From: an uncultured Corynebacterium sp.
Lineage (GTDB): Bacteria > Actinomycetota > Actinomycetes > Mycobacteriales > Mycobacteriaceae
Length of the DNA: 55,402 nucleotides
NCBI GenBank assembly: GCA_943913645.1
Contig: CALTYZ010000016.1
Span: 1-55,402, forward strand
Direction of reading: 5' to 3'
The position numbers and the translations under genes were made by a program. The notes beneath the pieces are model-generated. The model saw nothing but the letters and a program-made list of their open reading frames with translations. It did not search any database and was not told the origin of the DNA. Below are positions 32,730 through 43,203 of this stretch, piece after piece (positions within the stretch are counted from its first letter, which is position 1; every line of letters begins with the position of its first letter).

Positions 32730-32977
32730 GCTTTCTCGCGTCATGTCACAAGAAGTAAATCAGGTTCTGTCCAGCAGAGTGAAACACTTGACTGTGTCGG
32801 GTGGATAACACTGTCAGTGAGACTTGCCCAGTGGGTGACATTTCGGGAGGGGAATTCTCTGGCCTGCCCGGCGTGTCACCGAACGTAAGTCTCAAGTGGA
32901 ACTTAAGCTTTTGAGAACGTGACTTCTGAGCCGCCTCGCGGCCAGGGATAACTAATGAAGTAATGAGGATGATTCAG

Positions 32978-34909
32978 ATGCGTGAAACTCGCTCAACCAA
33001 CAGGTGGCTGCGCGCCGCTGTTATTCCCACGGCCGCAGTAATGGCGTTGTCACTCGTTCCTACACAGGTAGCACAAGCACAGTCTTCGCTCGTGTCGTCT
33101 CGTGGTTTCTCTGATGCGATTCGCCCCTCCGATCCGCCGAAGCGCACGCCGATCGAGGTTGATCGCAGCCCGGAGGTGCCGGGATTGCCGGCCGGGGTCG
33201 AGGTTGACCGCATTGAGTGGCTCACCAACCGCCGAGTGGCAGTCTTTATCAAGTCCGCCGCGATGCCGGAGCAGCTCATCCAAGTCCAGATCCTGCTGGC
33301 ACGTGACTGGCACTCCAACCCCACCGCGACGTTTCCTGAGGTGTGGGCGCTTGACGGTCTGCGCGCTCGTGACGATGAGAACGGCTGGACTATTGAGACC
33401 AATATTGAACAGTTCTACGCGGATAAGAACGTCAACGTGATTCTGCCCGTTGGTGGTGAGTCGTCGTTCTACGCCGACTGGCAGCAGCCGGACAACGGCA
33501 AGAACTACAAGTGGGAGACGTTCTTGACCAAAGAACTCGTCCCAGTGCTCAACAACGAGTTTCGCGCAAACGGCAAGCGTGCAGTCACCGGCATCTCCAT
33601 GGGTGGGACCGCCGCAGTGAACCTCGCCGAGCGCAGCCCGCACCTGTTCGACTTCGTCGGCTCATTTTCCGGCTACCTGGACACCACCACAACAGGAATG
33701 CCGACTGCGATCAAGGCGGCACAGATCGACGCCGGTGGCTACAACTCCGATGCGATGTGGGGTCCGGTAGGCTCCCAGGCCTGGATTGACCACGATCCGA
33801 AAATCGGCATTAAAAACCTTGAGGGCATGACCGTCTACGTCTCTTCCGGCTCTGGCCGCGATGATTTCGGCAGCCCCGATTCTGTGGCCAAGGGGGCCGC
33901 AAACCCGGCGGGCAAGGGTCTGGAGATTATTTCCCGCCTGTCTACCCAAACGTTCGTGGACTACGCGAGCCGGACGAAAGTCAAGCCGATTGTGCGTTTC
34001 CGTCCGTCCGGCGTGCACTCGTGGGAGTACTGGCAGTTTGAGATGACGCAGGCATGGCCCTACATTGCAGACGCGCTCAACATCCCGGAGCAGGACCGCG
34101 GCTCGCAGTGCACCCCGATCGGGCTGATTTCGGAGGCAACGCAGTCTGGCATCATCGGCACGTGCGTCAATGACGAGTATCCGATTGGTGCCGGTGGCAA
34201 GGGCCGTGCGCAGGACTTCCGCGGCGGCACAGCCTACTGGTCACCAGCAACCGGTGCGCATGCGCTCTTTGGTGCGATCTTGGCCAAGTACAACGGTCTT
34301 GGCGGGGCGCCGGGCTGGCTCGGATTCCCCATCACCGGTGAGCTCACAGCGCCCGACGGCATCGGTAGGTTCGTACACTTCCAAAACGGCTCCATCTACT
34401 GGACACCGGGCACCGGCGCATATGCGATCCCTGGTGACATGTTCAAAGCCTGGGGCCAAAACGGCTATGAACTGGGTGATCTGAAGTACCCGGTGGCGGA
34501 AGCAAACCAGGTTGGCAAGGGCCACGTGCAGAAGTTCCAAGGTGGCTACCTCACCAGCACGCCGAGCAACAAACACTTCATCGTGCACGGCAAGATTGGT
34601 GAGAAATACGGCGAGCTGGGAACCGCGACCTCTGACCTAGGGTATCCGCGCTCAAACGAGATCGCCATCAACGGCGGTGCCTTCCAAGAGTTTGAGAAGG
34701 GCAACATTTACTGGTCGCCGTCGACTGGTGCGCACGTGATCTACTACGGCGATATTTTCGACGAGTGGGGCAAGCACGGCTATGAGCAGGGTCGACTTGG
34801 TTGGCCGACAAACGACATGACAAAGATCTCTGCGGGCGGTCTGACCATCGACTTCCAAAATGGCACGCTTGAGCAGGTCAACGGCAAGGTAGTGGAGCGG
34901 AAACAGTAA
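32978..34909 (+). CDS. cop1: Mycolyltransferase with C-terminal LGFP repeats (Cop1/PS1 type)
   Basis: I place the start at ATG 32978 (MRETRST), which follows GAGG. ATGs at 32963 and 32969 are alternatives. The numbering here is from 32963. Signal peptide ends near VAQAQ (residue 40). The esterase domain has S212 (GISMGGTAA) and H352 (GVHSWEY). From about residue 375 to the end are LGFP-type repeats (GWLGFPITGE, GDLKYPVAE, SDLGYPRSNE, GRLGWPTND), each following a YW-P-TGAHA-type segment. Such repeats anchor the enzyme in the cell wall. It corresponds to C. glutamicum Cop1/PS1, a major trehalose mycolyltransferase. The stop overlaps the next gene's start (TAATG). Confidence 0.92.
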   Translation: MRETRSTNRWLRAAVIPTAAVMALSLVPTQVAQAQSSLVSSRGFSDAIRPSDPPKRTPIEVDRSPEVPGLPAGVEVDRIEWLTNRRVAVFIKSAAMPEQLIQVQILLARDWHSNPTATFPEVWALDGLRARDDENGWTIETNIEQFYADKNVNVILPVGGESSFYADWQQPDNGKNYKWETFLTKELVPVLNNEFRANGKRAVTGISMGGTAAVNLAERSPHLFDFVGSFSGYLDTTTTGMPTAIKAAQIDAGGYNSDAMWGPVGSQAWIDHDPKIGIKNLEGMTVYVSSGSGRDDFGSPDSVAKGAANPAGKGLEIISRLSTQTFVDYASRTKVKPIVRFRPSGVHSWEYWQFEMTQAWPYIADALNIPEQDRGSQCTPIGLISEATQSGIIGTCVNDEYPIGAGGKGRAQDFRGGTAYWSPATGAHALFGAILAKYNGLGGAPGWLGFPITGELTAPDGIGRFVHFQNGSIYWTPGTGAYAIPGDMFKAWGQNGYELGDLKYPVAEANQVGKGHVQKFQGGYLTSTPSNKHFIVHGKIGEKYGELGTATSDLGYPRSNEIAINGGAFQEFEKGNIYWSPSTGAHVIYYGDIFDEWGKHGYEQGRLGWPTNDMTKISAGGLTIDFQNGTLEQVNGKVVERKQ

Positions 34910-35400
34910 TGAAACGACTAGCAACACTGCTGTGCGTGTGCGTGCTGCCGCTCGGCGCTGCGGCGTGCGCAGGTTCGGCGACGGTCAACTCCGAAGACGT
35001 GTCCGCAACCGCTGTGGCGACTGGGTCGAACACGCCAGACAACGGTGATGGTTCAACCACGGCCACCGCGACGCAAGCACACGGGGGCAAGCAGGCCGAG
35101 CAGGACGGCGGTCCTGCTCGGCTGGCGGACGATCGAGCCCAAGAGGTTGACTCAATCCCCGTCCAGGAGCCGCACTACAGTGCTGAGGAGCAGGCCTTTC
35201 TCACCGAGCTCAAAGAAAGCGGACTCAACATCAAAGGCATTGAGGATCAGCTCACCGCCACGGGCATGAGCGTATGCTCGGACGAGTCCATCACGCGTGA
35301 TGCGGTGGCAGGCCAGTTGGTGGAGCAGCGACGCACCGACATGGACCCTGATGCGCTCGGCCAGCTGTTGACTGACTCCGCGCGCGCACACCTCTGCTAA
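34909..35400 (+). CDS. Secreted DUF732 protein, probable lipoprotein
   Basis: 163 residues. Start ATG overlaps the stop of the mycolyltransferase. The N-terminus is a signal sequence with a lipobox-like end (LPLGAAAC, Cys20). A low-complexity Ser/Thr/Gly/Asp/Gln linker of about 60 residues follows. The C-terminal 70 residues are a DUF732-like helical domain (SAEEQAFLTELKESGLN) with two cysteines (C120 region and the final C163) that could form a disulfide. Function unknown. Genes of this type lie between cop1 and the cutinase gene in other corynebacteria as well. Confidence 0.8.
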   Translation: MKRLATLLCVCVLPLGAAACAGSATVNSEDVSATAVATGSNTPDNGDGSTTATATQAHGGKQAEQDGGPARLADDRAQEVDSIPVQEPHYSAEEQAFLTELKESGLNIKGIEDQLTATGMSVCSDESITRDAVAGQLVEQRRTDMDPDALGQLLTDSARAHLC

Positions 35401-35422
35401 ACCGGGCTAAGCCCCGGTTTAG
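35397..35422 (+). promoter_or_regulatory. Intergenic hairpin before the cutinase gene
   Basis: CTAAACCGGGC (35397-35407) pairs with GCCCCGGTTTAG (35411-35422) around TAA, with one bulged C. It covers the stop codon of the DUF732 gene. There is no T-run, and AGGAGGAGC of the next gene follows within 10 bases, so it may be an mRNA processing or stability element, not a terminator. Confidence 0.4.
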
Positions 35423-35446
35423 CCGCAGCTAGGAGGAGCAGCCTCT

Positions 35447-36397
35447 ATGCGCACAACGCGCAAAGTTTTTCTCGTTGCCGCTGTCTTGGTGGTGCTCGCC
35501 CTCATCGGGCTGGGCATTTATCAGTGGCGCTTCGCTGGTGACGGGTCAGGCCTAGATGATCTCGCGCACCCGCCTGGCGCCTCGGAGGAGTCTGAGAAGG
35601 CAACACCGGAGCCGGACTGGTGCCCGGCGGTTGAGTTCATCTCTGTGCCGGGCACGTGGGAATCATCCCCGGAAGATGACCCGTTTAACCCGCAGGCCAA
35701 CCCGGCAAGCTTCATGCTCACCATCACCCGCCCCTTGCAGGAGGCGTACGACATTGACCACGTGCGCGTGTTCACCGTGCCGTACACTGCGCAGTTCAAA
35801 AATATTCAAACTGCGCGTGGGCGCCAAGAAATGACCTACGACGACTCGCGAGCTGAGGGAACGGCGCGGCTGAAAGGGGAGTTGGCGTTCGTCGCTAAGC
35901 ATTGTGCGTCAACGAAGTTCATCATTGCCGGGTTTTCTCAAGGGGCAGTGATCGCGGGAGATGTCGCCAGCGAAATCGGCACCGGCAACAGTGTCCTCCC
36001 GGCGGAGCGTCTGCTTGGGGCAGTGATGATTGCCGACGGCAGGCGTGAAAACGGGGTGGGTGTCAACCCGGGTGTGGAGCTCAGCGGGATCGGCGCGGAG
36101 ATTACCATGCAGCCCCTGCAGTCGATCGTGAATCTTGCTACCCCAGGTGCGACGATGACCGGCCCACGTCCGGGAGGTTTTGGCGCGGTCGCTGATCGAG
36201 CGTTTGAAATCTGCGCGCCGAATGATTCAGTGTGTGATGCGCCGCATGCGGTGGGCAACGCGGTCGACCGCGCAGGTGAGCTGTTCATGGCGAATGGCAC
36301 GCACTCCTTGTATGCCACGAACCCGGATGTGATCCCGGGAACGACCGCGTCAAAATGGACGGTGGAGTGGGCCAAGACTACGATTGATAATTTGTAG
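35447..36397 (+). CDS. Cutinase-like serine esterase (Rv3802c/Culp6 homologue)
   Basis: 316 residues. One N-terminal hydrophobic helix (VFLVAAVLVVLALIGLGIY) anchors it facing outward. The cutinase fold has S164 (AGFSQGAV), D260 (CAPNDSVCD) and H286 (GTHSLYA). Paired cysteines C59/C153 and C256/C263 fit the cutinase disulfides. The mycobacterial homologue is an essential phospholipase/thioesterase encoded beside fadD32-pks13 and linked to mycolate metabolism. A very strong ribosome-binding site (AGGAGGAGC) precedes the ATG. It ends 67 bp before fadD32. Confidence 0.9.
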   Translation: MRTTRKVFLVAAVLVVLALIGLGIYQWRFAGDGSGLDDLAHPPGASEESEKATPEPDWCPAVEFISVPGTWESSPEDDPFNPQANPASFMLTITRPLQEAYDIDHVRVFTVPYTAQFKNIQTARGRQEMTYDDSRAEGTARLKGELAFVAKHCASTKFIIAGFSQGAVIAGDVASEIGTGNSVLPAERLLGAVMIADGRRENGVGVNPGVELSGIGAEITMQPLQSIVNLATPGATMTGPRPGGFGAVADRAFEICAPNDSVCDAPHAVGNAVDRAGELFMANGTHSLYATNPDVIPGTTASKWTVEWAKTTIDNL

Positions 36398-36464
36398 TAG
36401 CTAACTATTTTGTGTTCACTGCTTGACCTGATCTCATTTCCCTGCTCGCCTGAAGGAGCCACCC

Positions 36465-38306
36465 ATGGATCTTGCTGCAATTATGACGCGCTTCGTTGAC
36501 GACAACGGCCAGATCAGCCTGCCACCTGACTTCACCATCCCCGCACTTACCGAAATGCTCTACGCCAGCGCGGTGCAAGCAGGGCAAGCAGACACCATCA
36601 ACATCCGCTTCTGGGACTACTCCACCTCCACCGAGGGTGAGACCACCGAATACACCCGCCGCGAAGTCAACACCCGCATCAAAGCCGTTGCTGCACGCCT
36701 CATGCAGGTCGGCCAACCAGGAGACCGGGTAGCTATTCTTGCCAGCAACTCCCCGGAATACATCATTGGGTTCATGGGTGCGCTCTACGCCGGGCAGGTT
36801 CCCATTCCGCTCTACGATCCGAACGAGCCTGGCCACGAAGACCACCTCAAGGCAGTGCTTGGGGATTCAGGCGCAACGACCGTGCTCACCAACACCCAGG
36901 GCGCACCAGCTGTGCGGGCCTACTTCGCTGAGCTGCCAGCTGCCCAACGACCGCGCATCATCGCCGTGGATTCCCTGCCCGAGACTCTTGCTCAGTCCTG
37001 GGAGCCGATTCAGGTGGAAGCCGGGACCAACCTCGCCAGTGAGGTGTCGTTTTTGCAATACACCTCCGGTTCGACCCGCAACCCCGCCGGGGTGGTGCTC
37101 ACCAACGAGTCGATCCTTGCCAACGTGATCCAGATTTACTCCGGTTTGGGCATCAAGCAGCCACTGCGTGTTCCTTCCTGGTTGCCGATGCACCACGACA
37201 TGGGCATCATCATCGCGATTTTCCTTGTGGTGTTAGGCAGCGAGTTTGAAATATTCACCCCGCGCGATTTCATCCAGCAACCGAAGCGGTGGATTGAGCG
37301 CCTCTCACGGCGCGCCGACGATCCGGAAGACATGCACATTTATGCCGTGACCCCGAACTTCGCGCTCGAACTCGCGGCCCGCTACGCCGTGCCAGAAGAC
37401 GCGAACCAGTACGACTTTTCCAACTTGGAAGCGCTCATTATCGGCTCAGAGCCGGTGACCAAAACCAGTGTGGACGCATTCATTGAGGTCTTCGAACCGG
37501 CGGGGCTCGACCCGCTGACGCTGCGGCCTTCCTATGGCCTCGCTGAAGCAACCTTGATTGTGACCACCCCACAGACAAACACAGGCCCGCGCTTTGCCTT
37601 CTTTGACCGCGAGCAACTCGCCGCAGGCAAAGCCGTTGCGGTTAGTGAAGGCGACGGTGTGCCGTTTGCCTCAAACGGGCAGCCGGTGCACTGGATGCAC
37701 TTCGCCATCGTCGACCCGGCAACGAAAGACGAGGTCGATGAGGGCACAGTCGGAGAATTGTGGGTCCACGGCCCGAACAAAGCAGCCGGCTACCTTGATC
37801 GCGTTGAAGAGACCGAGGAAACCTTCCACAACACCATCGGGGAAACCAAACAGGACAACCTGCCCACAGACGGCTGGCTGAACACCGGCGACCTAGGCAC
37901 GATGATTGACGGGGATGTCTACATCACCGGCCGTGTAAAAGACCTCGTTGTTGTTGCGGGGCGCAACCACTACCCGCAAGATATTGAGGCAACCGTCCAG
38001 GAGGCCTCCGATCATGTTCGCCCCGATTCTGTGGCGGCGTTCGCGCTGCCCGGCGAGGATGTTGAACAACTCGTGCTGCTCGTTGAGCGGGCGGATAATG
38101 CCGGTGCGGACGGCGACCCGGCGGCCGAGGACGCGATTCGTGCCGCCGTGACCCAAAAGCACGGCATCTCCCCAGCAGTGATCGAATTTCACGAGCCGAA
38201 CGGCATCGCGCGGTCCTCCTCCGGCAAGATCGCGCGCCGCGTGAACGCAAAGCAATTCAGCGAGCGCACACAGCATTCGGCCGCGTCTGCGGAGGATAAC
38301 AGTTGA
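36465..38306 (+). CDS. fadD32: Long-chain fatty acyl-AMP ligase FadD32
   Basis: A 613-residue fatty acyl-AMP ligase. GAAGGAG lies upstream. AMP-binding signature YTSGSTRNPAGVVLTNE starts at Y199. SYGLAEATLIV follows, then WLNTGDLG, and the catalytic Lys is K588 (SSSGKIARR). It activates the meromycolate-equivalent fatty acid as acyl-AMP and loads it on the N-terminal ACP of Pks13, encoded 28 bp downstream. Length and order match C. glutamicum fadD2 and M. tuberculosis fadD32. Confidence 0.95.
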   Translation: MDLAAIMTRFVDDNGQISLPPDFTIPALTEMLYASAVQAGQADTINIRFWDYSTSTEGETTEYTRREVNTRIKAVAARLMQVGQPGDRVAILASNSPEYIIGFMGALYAGQVPIPLYDPNEPGHEDHLKAVLGDSGATTVLTNTQGAPAVRAYFAELPAAQRPRIIAVDSLPETLAQSWEPIQVEAGTNLASEVSFLQYTSGSTRNPAGVVLTNESILANVIQIYSGLGIKQPLRVPSWLPMHHDMGIIIAIFLVVLGSEFEIFTPRDFIQQPKRWIERLSRRADDPEDMHIYAVTPNFALELAARYAVPEDANQYDFSNLEALIIGSEPVTKTSVDAFIEVFEPAGLDPLTLRPSYGLAEATLIVTTPQTNTGPRFAFFDREQLAAGKAVAVSEGDGVPFASNGQPVHWMHFAIVDPATKDEVDEGTVGELWVHGPNKAAGYLDRVEETEETFHNTIGETKQDNLPTDGWLNTGDLGTMIDGDVYITGRVKDLVVVAGRNHYPQDIEATVQEASDHVRPDSVAAFALPGEDVEQLVLLVERADNAGADGDPAAEDAIRAAVTQKHGISPAVIEFHEPNGIARSSSGKIARRVNAKQFSERTQHSAASAEDNS

Positions 38307-38334
38307 TAAACACGAAACGATAAGCTTTTATGTT

Positions 38335-41300
38335 ATGACCGAACATGACTTGAGTCGCTGGCTTGAGCAGTGGGTTTCCGCCGCCACGGGGGAAGCGGAG
38401 ATCGATCCCACCAAGCCGCTTGAGGCCTACGGCCTGTCCTCCCGTGACGCAGTCATCCTCTCCGGTGAGCTAGAAACCTTGCTGGGCACAAAGCTCGATC
38501 CGACGATTGCGTACCAGTACCCCACCATTGAGGCGCTGGCGCACACGCTAACCACTGGCAAGGTGAACACGGAAGGGGTACCGGCTGCAGGCGTGGGGCG
38601 TCGACAAGCAGCAAGTATCTCGCCCGCGCAGCGAGACATCGCGATTGTAGGCCGCGCCGGGCGCTTCCCAGGAGCCGCGAACGCGGACGAGTTGTGGGCA
38701 TTGCTGCTCAACGGCACAGTCACCACCGGGCCTCTTCCCGCTGGACGCTGGTCCGAGTACGCAGGCGACCCCTACCTGCGCACAAAGCTGCAGGAAGAAG
38801 CCACAGACGGCGGCTACCTTGATGACATCGCCAGCTTCGACAACGAATTTTTCGGCCTGTCTCCACTAGAAGCGCAAAACATGGACCCGCAGCAGCGCAT
38901 CATGCTGGAAGTCGCGTGGGAGGCACTAGAAGATGCGCACATCCCCGCCGATCGTCTGCGCGGCACCGCGGTGGGCGTATTCGTCGGGTCCTCCGCCAAC
39001 GACTACGGGATGCTCATCGGCGCAGATCCGGCTCAAGCACACCCATACGCCCTGACCGGGGCCTCCTCGGCGATCATCCCCAACCGCATCTCCTATGCGT
39101 TTGATTTCCGCGGGCCATCGATGAACGTGGATACTGCCTGTTCCTCCTCACTGGTCTCGGTGCACCACGCGGTGCGGGCGCTGCGTGACGGGGAATGCGA
39201 CGTGGCGCTGGCCGGGGGCGTGAACATTTTGGCCAACCCGTTTGCTTCACTGATGTTTTCTGAACTGGGCGTCATCTCGCCGTCCGGGGCGATTCACGCA
39301 TTTTCTGACGACGCTGATGGCATCGTGCGCGCCGAAGCAGCAGGCTTTGTCGTGCTCAAACGGGTCGCGGACGCGGTGGCAGACGGTGATGAAATCCTGG
39401 CGGTCATCAAAGGATCGGCCACCAACTCCGACGGGCATTCCAACGGCCTGACCGCCCCGAACCCAGATGCGCAAGTAGACGTGCTCGAACGCGCCTACGC
39501 AGATGCCGACATCGACCCAGCGTCGGTAGACCTGGTCGAAGCACATGGCACCGGCACCATCCTGGGTGACCCGGTTGAGGCGAGCGCCTTAGGCACGGTG
39601 CTCGGCCGGGGCCGTGGCGCAGTCAACCCACTGCTGCTGGGCTCCGCGAAATCAACCATCGGCCACTCCGAATCGGCCGCTGGTGTGGTAGCGCTCATTA
39701 AAGTCCTTGAAGCCTTGCGCCACGACACAATCCCAGCATCGGCTAACTTCACCACCCCGAACCGCTACATCGACTTCGATGCGGAACACCTTGAGGTCGT
39801 TGCAGACCCGCGCGAGTGGCCACGCTACTCAGGCAGACGCATTGCCGGTGTTTCCGGCTTCGGGTTCGGCGGCACCAATGCCCACGTGGTGCTTGCCGAT
39901 TACGACGCGAACGACTACGAAGCCGAACTTGGCGGTGCCACCGCCGAACACAACGGGCAGTCTGTCGCTGGGTTTGCCGATGCGACCCGGGTGGCGTTGC
40001 CGGTCAGCGGGCTGTTGCCGTCGCGACGCAAAGCGGCAGCAGCCGCGTTAGCGGATTTTCTCACCGGTCGCGATGATGCTGACCTGGTGCCGCTTGCCCG
40101 CTCACTGGCGCGGCGAAACCACGCCCGCTCCGCAGCGGTAGTGCAGGCGGACACAGTCGACGAAGCAGTCACCCGGCTGCGCCAGGTCGCTAACGGCAAA
40201 ATCGGCACCGGGATTGCGGTCGCGGATTCCCCGAGCGTTCTCGGACCGGTATTTGTCTACTCCGGTTTCGGTTCGCAACACCGGCTCATGGCCAAGCGCC
40301 TCATGGCAGCCTCGGAAGTCTTTGCCGCGCGGATGCGCGAGCTTGATCAGGTGGTCCAGTTCGAGGCCGGCTGGTCAATGCTGGACATCATTGACAACGA
40401 CGAACTGACCTACGACACCCAAACCGGACAAGTCACCATTACCGCGATCCAGATCGCCCAGACGGACCTGCTGGCCACCCTTGGGATCACGCCTGCGGCG
40501 ACGATGGGCATGTCCATGGGCGAAATCGCAGCCGCCTACGCTGCTGGTGGCATCACTGCGCGTGACGCCATGCTTATCGCCTGCCAGCGCGCACGCCTCA
40601 TGGGTGAGGGAGAAGCCATGATCGCCGGTACTGCGCAAGAAGGCGCAATGGCGGTCGTGGAGCTGGGCGCAGACCAGCTGGCCGAATTTGTCGCCGCGCA
40701 CCCGGAAGCCGCCGGGATTGAACCAGCCGTCTACGCCGGACCAGGTATGACGACTGTCGGCGGACCAGGTGCGGCCGTGGACTTTTTGGTGGCGGCGCTG
40801 GAGCAGGAAGAAAAGTTCGCCCGCAAGCTCAACGTGCGCGGCGCGGGCCACACCTCTGCACTTGACCCGATCATGGGCGATCTTGCCGCCGAGATCGCCG
40901 GGCTAAGCCCCCACCCGCTGCGTGTGCCGCTGTTTTCCTCCGTTGACCGCGGTGAGGTCTACCCGGTGGGTGCTGTGGTGCACACCGCCGACTACTTCCT
41001 GCGCATGACCCGCCAGCCCGTCTACTTCCAAGATGCCGTTGAGGCCGCCTTGGATGCAGGGCACACCACACTGGTCGAAATCACACCCAACCCGGTGGCG
41101 CTGATGGGCATGATGAACACCGCATTTGCCGCCGGCAAACCGGATACCCAGCTGCTGTTTACCACCAAGCGCAAACTAGACGAGGTGGAAACACTGCTTG
41201 ACCTTGGCGCCAAGCTTTACGTCAACGGGATGAAGGTCGACTTCGGCGGGTTTTATGGTGCTGGGCCTCGCATTGACGCGCCCGGCACCGTGTTTCGGCG

Positions 41301-43197
41301 CAATCACTTGTGGACGTCGGCGCGCCCGCACTCCACTGGCGGTGGCATCCTCGGCTCACGCGTGCGCTTGCCGGACGGGCAGGTGGCCTTTTCCACCCAG
41401 GCGGATGCTGTGTTTAGCCCTGATCAGCTCATTGAGGCGGTAGCGGCTGACGTCGCACCGGAAGCACGCGTGGTGGCCACCCAAGAGCATGGCTACCTGC
41501 CTGCCGATGGTGAAGTGACCACCCTGGTGAGCCCCACCCTTGGCGGGGTCAGCATCAAGGTGTTCAACGCCGAAACGCTGGTGGCGGAAGGTTTCGCTTC
41601 CACCCTGCTCACTCGCGCGCCGGGGCAGGGTGCCGGGGTCACCGCGATTCCTGCCGGCCAGGAAGCTGACACAGCAGCTGACACAGCGACCGCAGCAGCC
41701 GCAATAGACGCGGTAGCTGTAGGTCCCGGGAGCACAGGTGTTAGCCAACTGGATGCTGATGCGATGCGTTGGGATCCGGATGCAGGTGAGTCCGTTGCGC
41801 AGCGATTGCGCGCGATCGTCTCCGAGTCAATGGGCTTTGACGCTGAGGACCTGCCCGATGAGCTGCCCCTGATTGACCTGGGGCTGGATTCGCTCATGGG
41901 CATGCGCATCAAAAACCGCATTGAGCACGATTTTCAGATCCCGCCACTGCAGGTGCAGACCCTGCGGGATGCATCGGTTGCCGACGTCATCCGCATTGTG
42001 GAAGAGTCCGTTGCCGGGCGCCTGGATGCCGCAGAGGATGCCGCAGCAGATGGCGCAGCGCCGATGGCGCCTCCTTCCCCGACGAAGACGCCGGGTGCCG
42101 AAGAACCAAAGGCGAAGGCAACTGGGGTTGGTGTGGCCCCGCGTGATGCGTCGGAACGCATGGTGTTCGGCGCGTGGGCGAAATACACAGGTGTTGCCGC
42201 TGCGGGGGTGACCAGTGAGCTGGCGGTAATCAGTGATGAGATCGCAGGCGAGATCGCGGCGCATCTAAGCGAGCGCTCCGGAATCGAGATCACAGCGCAG
42301 CAGGTCCGCGACGCGCAGACACTAGAACCGCTGGCGAACCTTGTGCGCGAAGGCCTTGAGACCGAGGTGGAAGGCAATATCCGCGTCTTTCGTGAGGGGC
42401 AGGCGCAGCGTGATCCAGTGTTCGCTTTCCACCCGGCGGGCGGATCGAGCGCGGTCTACGCCCCACTGGCCCGGCGTTTGGCAGATGATGTGCCGGTCTA
42501 TGGTGTGGAGCGGCGCGAGGGGACGTTAGAAGCGCGCGCTGCGGCGTATGTCGAAGACATTGAGCGGATTGCGGCGGGGCGCAAGGTAGTGCTCGCCGGG
42601 TGGTCGTTTGGTGGCGCGTTGGCATATGAGGTGGCGCACCAGCTCGGCAACGAGAAGGTCGCATTCGTCGCGTTGTTGGACACCACGCAGCCCTCCGAGC
42701 CGGTCCCGAACACTCCACAGGAGGTCAAGGCGCGGTGGGGCCGCTACGCGCAGTTTGCTAAGCAGACCTACGGTCTCGACTTTGAGGTGCCCTATGACCT
42801 GCTGGAGACCGCGGGTGAGGACGCCGTGTTGGAAATGTTGCAGGAGTTCTTGGCCACCACTGATGCCTCCGAGCACGGTTTAGCTTCCGGGGTGTTGGAG
42901 CATCAGCGCGCCAGTTTTGTGGATAATCAGATCCTCGGCCAGCTTGACTTTTCTCGGTGGGCGGATGTTGATGTGCCGGTGCTGCTGTTTCGCTCTGAGG
43001 GGATGCATGAGGGGGCGATTGCCTTGGAGCCGAGCTACGCTCACATTGATGAGGACGGCGGCTGGGGCAAGATCGTGCACGATTTGACCATTGTTCACCT
43101 GCCTGGGGATCATCTTGCGGTGGTCGATGAGCCGGCGATCGGGATCGTCGGCACGCATATGAATGACTGGATGCAACGCGAACGGAATGGAAGATAG
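38335..43197 (+). CDS. pks13: Mycolic acid condensing polyketide synthase Pks13
   Basis: 1620 residues. Domains in order: N-terminal ACP (phosphopantetheine Ser 35 or 36, YGLSSRD), ketosynthase (C269 in DTACSSSL, then H in EAHGTGTILGDP and GHSESAAG), acyltransferase (S727 in GMSMGEIAAAY), C-terminal ACP (S1186 in DLGLDSLMG), an Ala/Pro/Lys-rich linker near 1240, and thioesterase (S1424 in GWSFGGALA, H1593 in PGDHLAV). It performs the Claisen condensation of two fatty acyl chains to the beta-keto mycolate precursor and passes it to trehalose. All catalytic residues are present. It stands between fadD32 and accD3. Confidence 0.96.
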   Translation: MTEHDLSRWLEQWVSAATGEAEIDPTKPLEAYGLSSRDAVILSGELETLLGTKLDPTIAYQYPTIEALAHTLTTGKVNTEGVPAAGVGRRQAASISPAQRDIAIVGRAGRFPGAANADELWALLLNGTVTTGPLPAGRWSEYAGDPYLRTKLQEEATDGGYLDDIASFDNEFFGLSPLEAQNMDPQQRIMLEVAWEALEDAHIPADRLRGTAVGVFVGSSANDYGMLIGADPAQAHPYALTGASSAIIPNRISYAFDFRGPSMNVDTACSSSLVSVHHAVRALRDGECDVALAGGVNILANPFASLMFSELGVISPSGAIHAFSDDADGIVRAEAAGFVVLKRVADAVADGDEILAVIKGSATNSDGHSNGLTAPNPDAQVDVLERAYADADIDPASVDLVEAHGTGTILGDPVEASALGTVLGRGRGAVNPLLLGSAKSTIGHSESAAGVVALIKVLEALRHDTIPASANFTTPNRYIDFDAEHLEVVADPREWPRYSGRRIAGVSGFGFGGTNAHVVLADYDANDYEAELGGATAEHNGQSVAGFADATRVALPVSGLLPSRRKAAAAALADFLTGRDDADLVPLARSLARRNHARSAAVVQADTVDEAVTRLRQVANGKIGTGIAVADSPSVLGPVFVYSGFGSQHRLMAKRLMAASEVFAARMRELDQVVQFEAGWSMLDIIDNDELTYDTQTGQVTITAIQIAQTDLLATLGITPAATMGMSMGEIAAAYAAGGITARDAMLIACQRARLMGEGEAMIAGTAQEGAMAVVELGADQLAEFVAAHPEAAGIEPAVYAGPGMTTVGGPGAAVDFLVAALEQEEKFARKLNVRGAGHTSALDPIMGDLAAEIAGLSPHPLRVPLFSSVDRGEVYPVGAVVHTADYFLRMTRQPVYFQDAVEAALDAGHTTLVEITPNPVALMGMMNTAFAAGKPDTQLLFTTKRKLDEVETLLDLGAKLYVNGMKVDFGGFYGAGPRIDAPGTVFRRNHLWTSARPHSTGGGILGSRVRLPDGQVAFSTQADAVFSPDQLIEAVAADVAPEARVVATQEHGYLPADGEVTTLVSPTLGGVSIKVFNAETLVAEGFASTLLTRAPGQGAGVTAIPAGQEADTAADTATAAAAIDAVAVGPGSTGVSQLDADAMRWDPDAGESVAQRLRAIVSESMGFDAEDLPDELPLIDLGLDSLMGMRIKNRIEHDFQIPPLQVQTLRDASVADVIRIVEESVAGRLDAAEDAAADGAAPMAPPSPTKTPGAEEPKAKATGVGVAPRDASERMVFGAWAKYTGVAAAGVTSELAVISDEIAGEIAAHLSERSGIEITAQQVRDAQTLEPLANLVREGLETEVEGNIRVFREGQAQRDPVFAFHPAGGSSAVYAPLARRLADDVPVYGVERREGTLEARAAAYVEDIERIAAGRKVVLAGWSFGGALAYEVAHQLGNEKVAFVALLDTTQPSEPVPNTPQEVKARWGRYAQFAKQTYGLDFEVPYDLLETAGEDAVLEMLQEFLATTDASEHGLASGVLEHQRASFVDNQILGQLDFSRWADVDVPVLLFRSEGMHEGAIALEPSYAHIDEDGGWGKIVHDLTIVHLPGDHLAVVDEPAIGIVGTHMNDWMQRERNGR

Positions 43198-43203
43198 TTA
43201 CTG